From positions 2,126,453 through 2,190,452 of the forward strand of contig NC_015577.1 in NCBI RefSeq assembly GCF_000214355.1: a stretch of DNA of 64,000 nt, given 5' to 3'. This stretch comes from Leadbettera azotonutricia ZAS-9. GTDB taxonomy: Bacteria > Spirochaetota > Spirochaetia > Treponematales > Breznakiellaceae. Below are positions 62,862 through 64,000 of this stretch, one piece after another (positions within the stretch are counted from its first letter, which is position 1; each line of letters starts with the position of its first letter). Both the position numbers and the translations under genes were made by a program. The notes beneath the pieces were generated by a model. It was not told the origin of the DNA. It did not search any database and saw nothing but the letters and a program-made list of their open reading frames with translations.

Positions 62862-64000
62862 CAATTCCCCCTGAGGGCTGAAGAAGTAATAGCCGAGCTC
62901 AAGGGCAGCCGCGAAGGGCATACCACTTCGCAGCAGCCGCAGCCGTGGCACTCTGCCGCCCGGGAAGAGAGCACATCCTGGCTGGGGTTTTCCTTAAGCC
63001 CGGAGCTTGACCTTGTGCGCTTGTACAACTCCTCCGGATCGAGCCCCACAGGACAGACATTGCGGCATTCACCGCAGGAAATACAGCACCCCGAAGGACT
63101 GGGGGCCTTTTGGGCTTCGAGGATGGCAAAAATAGCATAGCTTGTCTTTACCACAGGCTCGTCGAGATCCGCAACGGCCTTGCCAATCAGGGGGCTGCCC
63201 GAGGCTATGCGCATGGGCTTGTCCACGAAGCCCCCGCACTGCGAAAACACCTCCCCGATGCGCGAGCCAATGCGCACCTTCATCACCTGGGGTTTTTTGA
63301 CCGCCGAGCCCCCCACAGCCACATACCTGTCCAGTATGGGTTTCTTTAATTTGATCGCGTCATGGACAGCCGCGAGCGTTGCGGGCCCAAGTATAAAAAG
63401 CGAGCCAAGCTCCAGCCCTTCCTGCTTGCCATAGCTGCGAAGGACCAGCTCAAGCTCGCGCCTGTTCCGCTGGGGATAACGATCCCCTACCAGGGCCAAA
63501 AACGAAGGAGGATCCCAATTCCCTGCTTCTGCAAGGAAACGCTCCCCCAATTCTTTTTCGCGGTGGGAAACCGCATAGATAATGCGGCTGGCCCTGACTG
63601 TTCTGGCTATGATGCGGCTCCCCTCAACAACCGCCTTTAAGCGTTCGTTGCAGAGAACATAATCGGCCGCGAGCCAGGGATCGTCAAAGACACAGCGGAC
63701 CACCAGGGTGATGGACTCGCTCTCGTTCCTGAGGGATGCAATGATATCCGAAACCGGGCGGCCCAGGCCCTCCATTTCCACCACCCCGAATTCTGCAATG
63801 ATGCGCTGGAGGTCGTAAGGGAGCATCCCTTGCCAGGGGTAGACATCTTCTTTCTTGCCGAGTTTTTCGAAGCTCCCTTCCATGCGTATCACCAGGGCGT
63901 CGTTGGTTTTGCCATCAGCCATTTTCCATGAGACCATTTTGATAACCCTGCCGGGCACTGTGGCATGTATGTTGGCGGATCCCATGCCCTGGCCCCTGCC
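62861..64000 (-). CDS. rnfC: Rnf complex subunit RnfC, 5' end beyond the window
   Basis: The frame remains open to the right edge, so the first part is missing; ATG 63983-63985 is internal. The visible part starts in the barrel-sandwich segment (HATVPGRVIKMV), has the NADH/FMN-binding region (ALVGDRYPQRNRRELELVLR, YVAVGGSAVKKPQVMKVRIG) and ends with two 4Fe-4S motifs, CISCGECRNVCP and CHGCGCCEVVCP. RnfC is the peripheral NADH-side subunit. The first gene seen of a tightly overlapping rnfCDGEA operon. Confidence 0.92.
   Translation of the reverse strand, partial: GRGQGMGSANIHATVPGRVIKMVSWKMADGKTNDALVIRMEGSFEKLGKKEDVYPWQGMLPYDLQRIIAEFGVVEMEGLGRPVSDIIASLRNESESITLVVRCVFDDPWLAADYVLCNERLKAVVEGSRIIARTVRASRIIYAVSHREKELGERFLAEAGNWDPPSFLALVGDRYPQRNRRELELVLRSYGKQEGLELGSLFILGPATLAAVHDAIKLKKPILDRYVAVGGSAVKKPQVMKVRIGSRIGEVFSQCGGFVDKPMRIASGSPLIGKAVADLDEPVVKTSYAIFAILEAQKAPSPSGCCISCGECRNVCPVGLDPEELYKRTRSSSGLKENPSQDVLSSRAAECHGCGCCEVVCPSRLPLSSAITSSALRGN

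Overview
The window reads as chromosome from a Treponema-type spirochete, probably a free-living or gut-associated species with a larger genome than the syphilis agent. The reasons are two FlaB core flagellins starting MIINHN, the order flaB-flaB-flaG-fliD, a second flagellar operon flgN-flgK-flgL-fliW-csrA, treponeme-style lipoproteins, an Rnf operon, and moderately GC-rich host DNA with tRNA genes that do not encode CCA. The genus is my inference from protein families; no database was searched.

Layout. 1-6.9 kb: the end of a RarA-type ATPase, a flavinylated FAD/FMN reductase lipoprotein, a sugar isomerase/epimerase-like protein, an esterase and a MATE exporter. 7-20.7 kb: a motility and c-di-GMP block holding flagellins, FlaG, FliD, a PilZ protein, TsaE/TsaB, an HD-GYP phosphodiesterase, CsrA/FliW, FlgL, FlgK and an FlgN-like chaperone. 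Two sigma-28-like promoters with the same geometry (TAAA, 16 bases, NCCGA-AA) serve its outer ends. 20.8-21.3 kb: tRNA-His, tRNA-Arg, tRNA-Lys and tRNA-Gly.

21.2-39.5 kb is an AT-rich integrative element in the 3' end of tRNA-Gly. It carries a tyrosine integrase, an excisionase-like HTH gene cut by an IS, two identical inverted IS3-type copies, a noncoding 153-bp tandem array with co-varying palindromes, and a compact operon of DUF72, a catalytically dead Y-family (ImuB-like) protein and a DnaE2-like polymerase. Further on are another IS, two small lipoproteins, a GIY-YIG nuclease and an XRE regulator. Its right end repeats 551 bp of the left end, including the first third of the integrase gene. 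A shorter, co-varying remnant lies beyond a pirin gene at 40.4 kb. The locus has therefore taken integrations repeatedly.

40.6-52.9 kb is one giant autotransporter gene with about 17 near-identical 100-residue units. 52.9-64 kb returns to housekeeping genes: a TPR membrane protein, an EFR1-type flavodoxin/ferredoxin, a FemAB-like transferase, MetG, a GH57-like protein lacking its catalytic acids, and rnfC-D-G-E-A, read leftward and running off the right edge.

The motility genes form a coherent regulon: FliA-type transcription, FliW/CsrA control of flagellin translation, and PilZ/HD-GYP c-di-GMP signalling. The most novel material is in the integrative element: a portable translesion-polymerase operon beside a structured repeat array.
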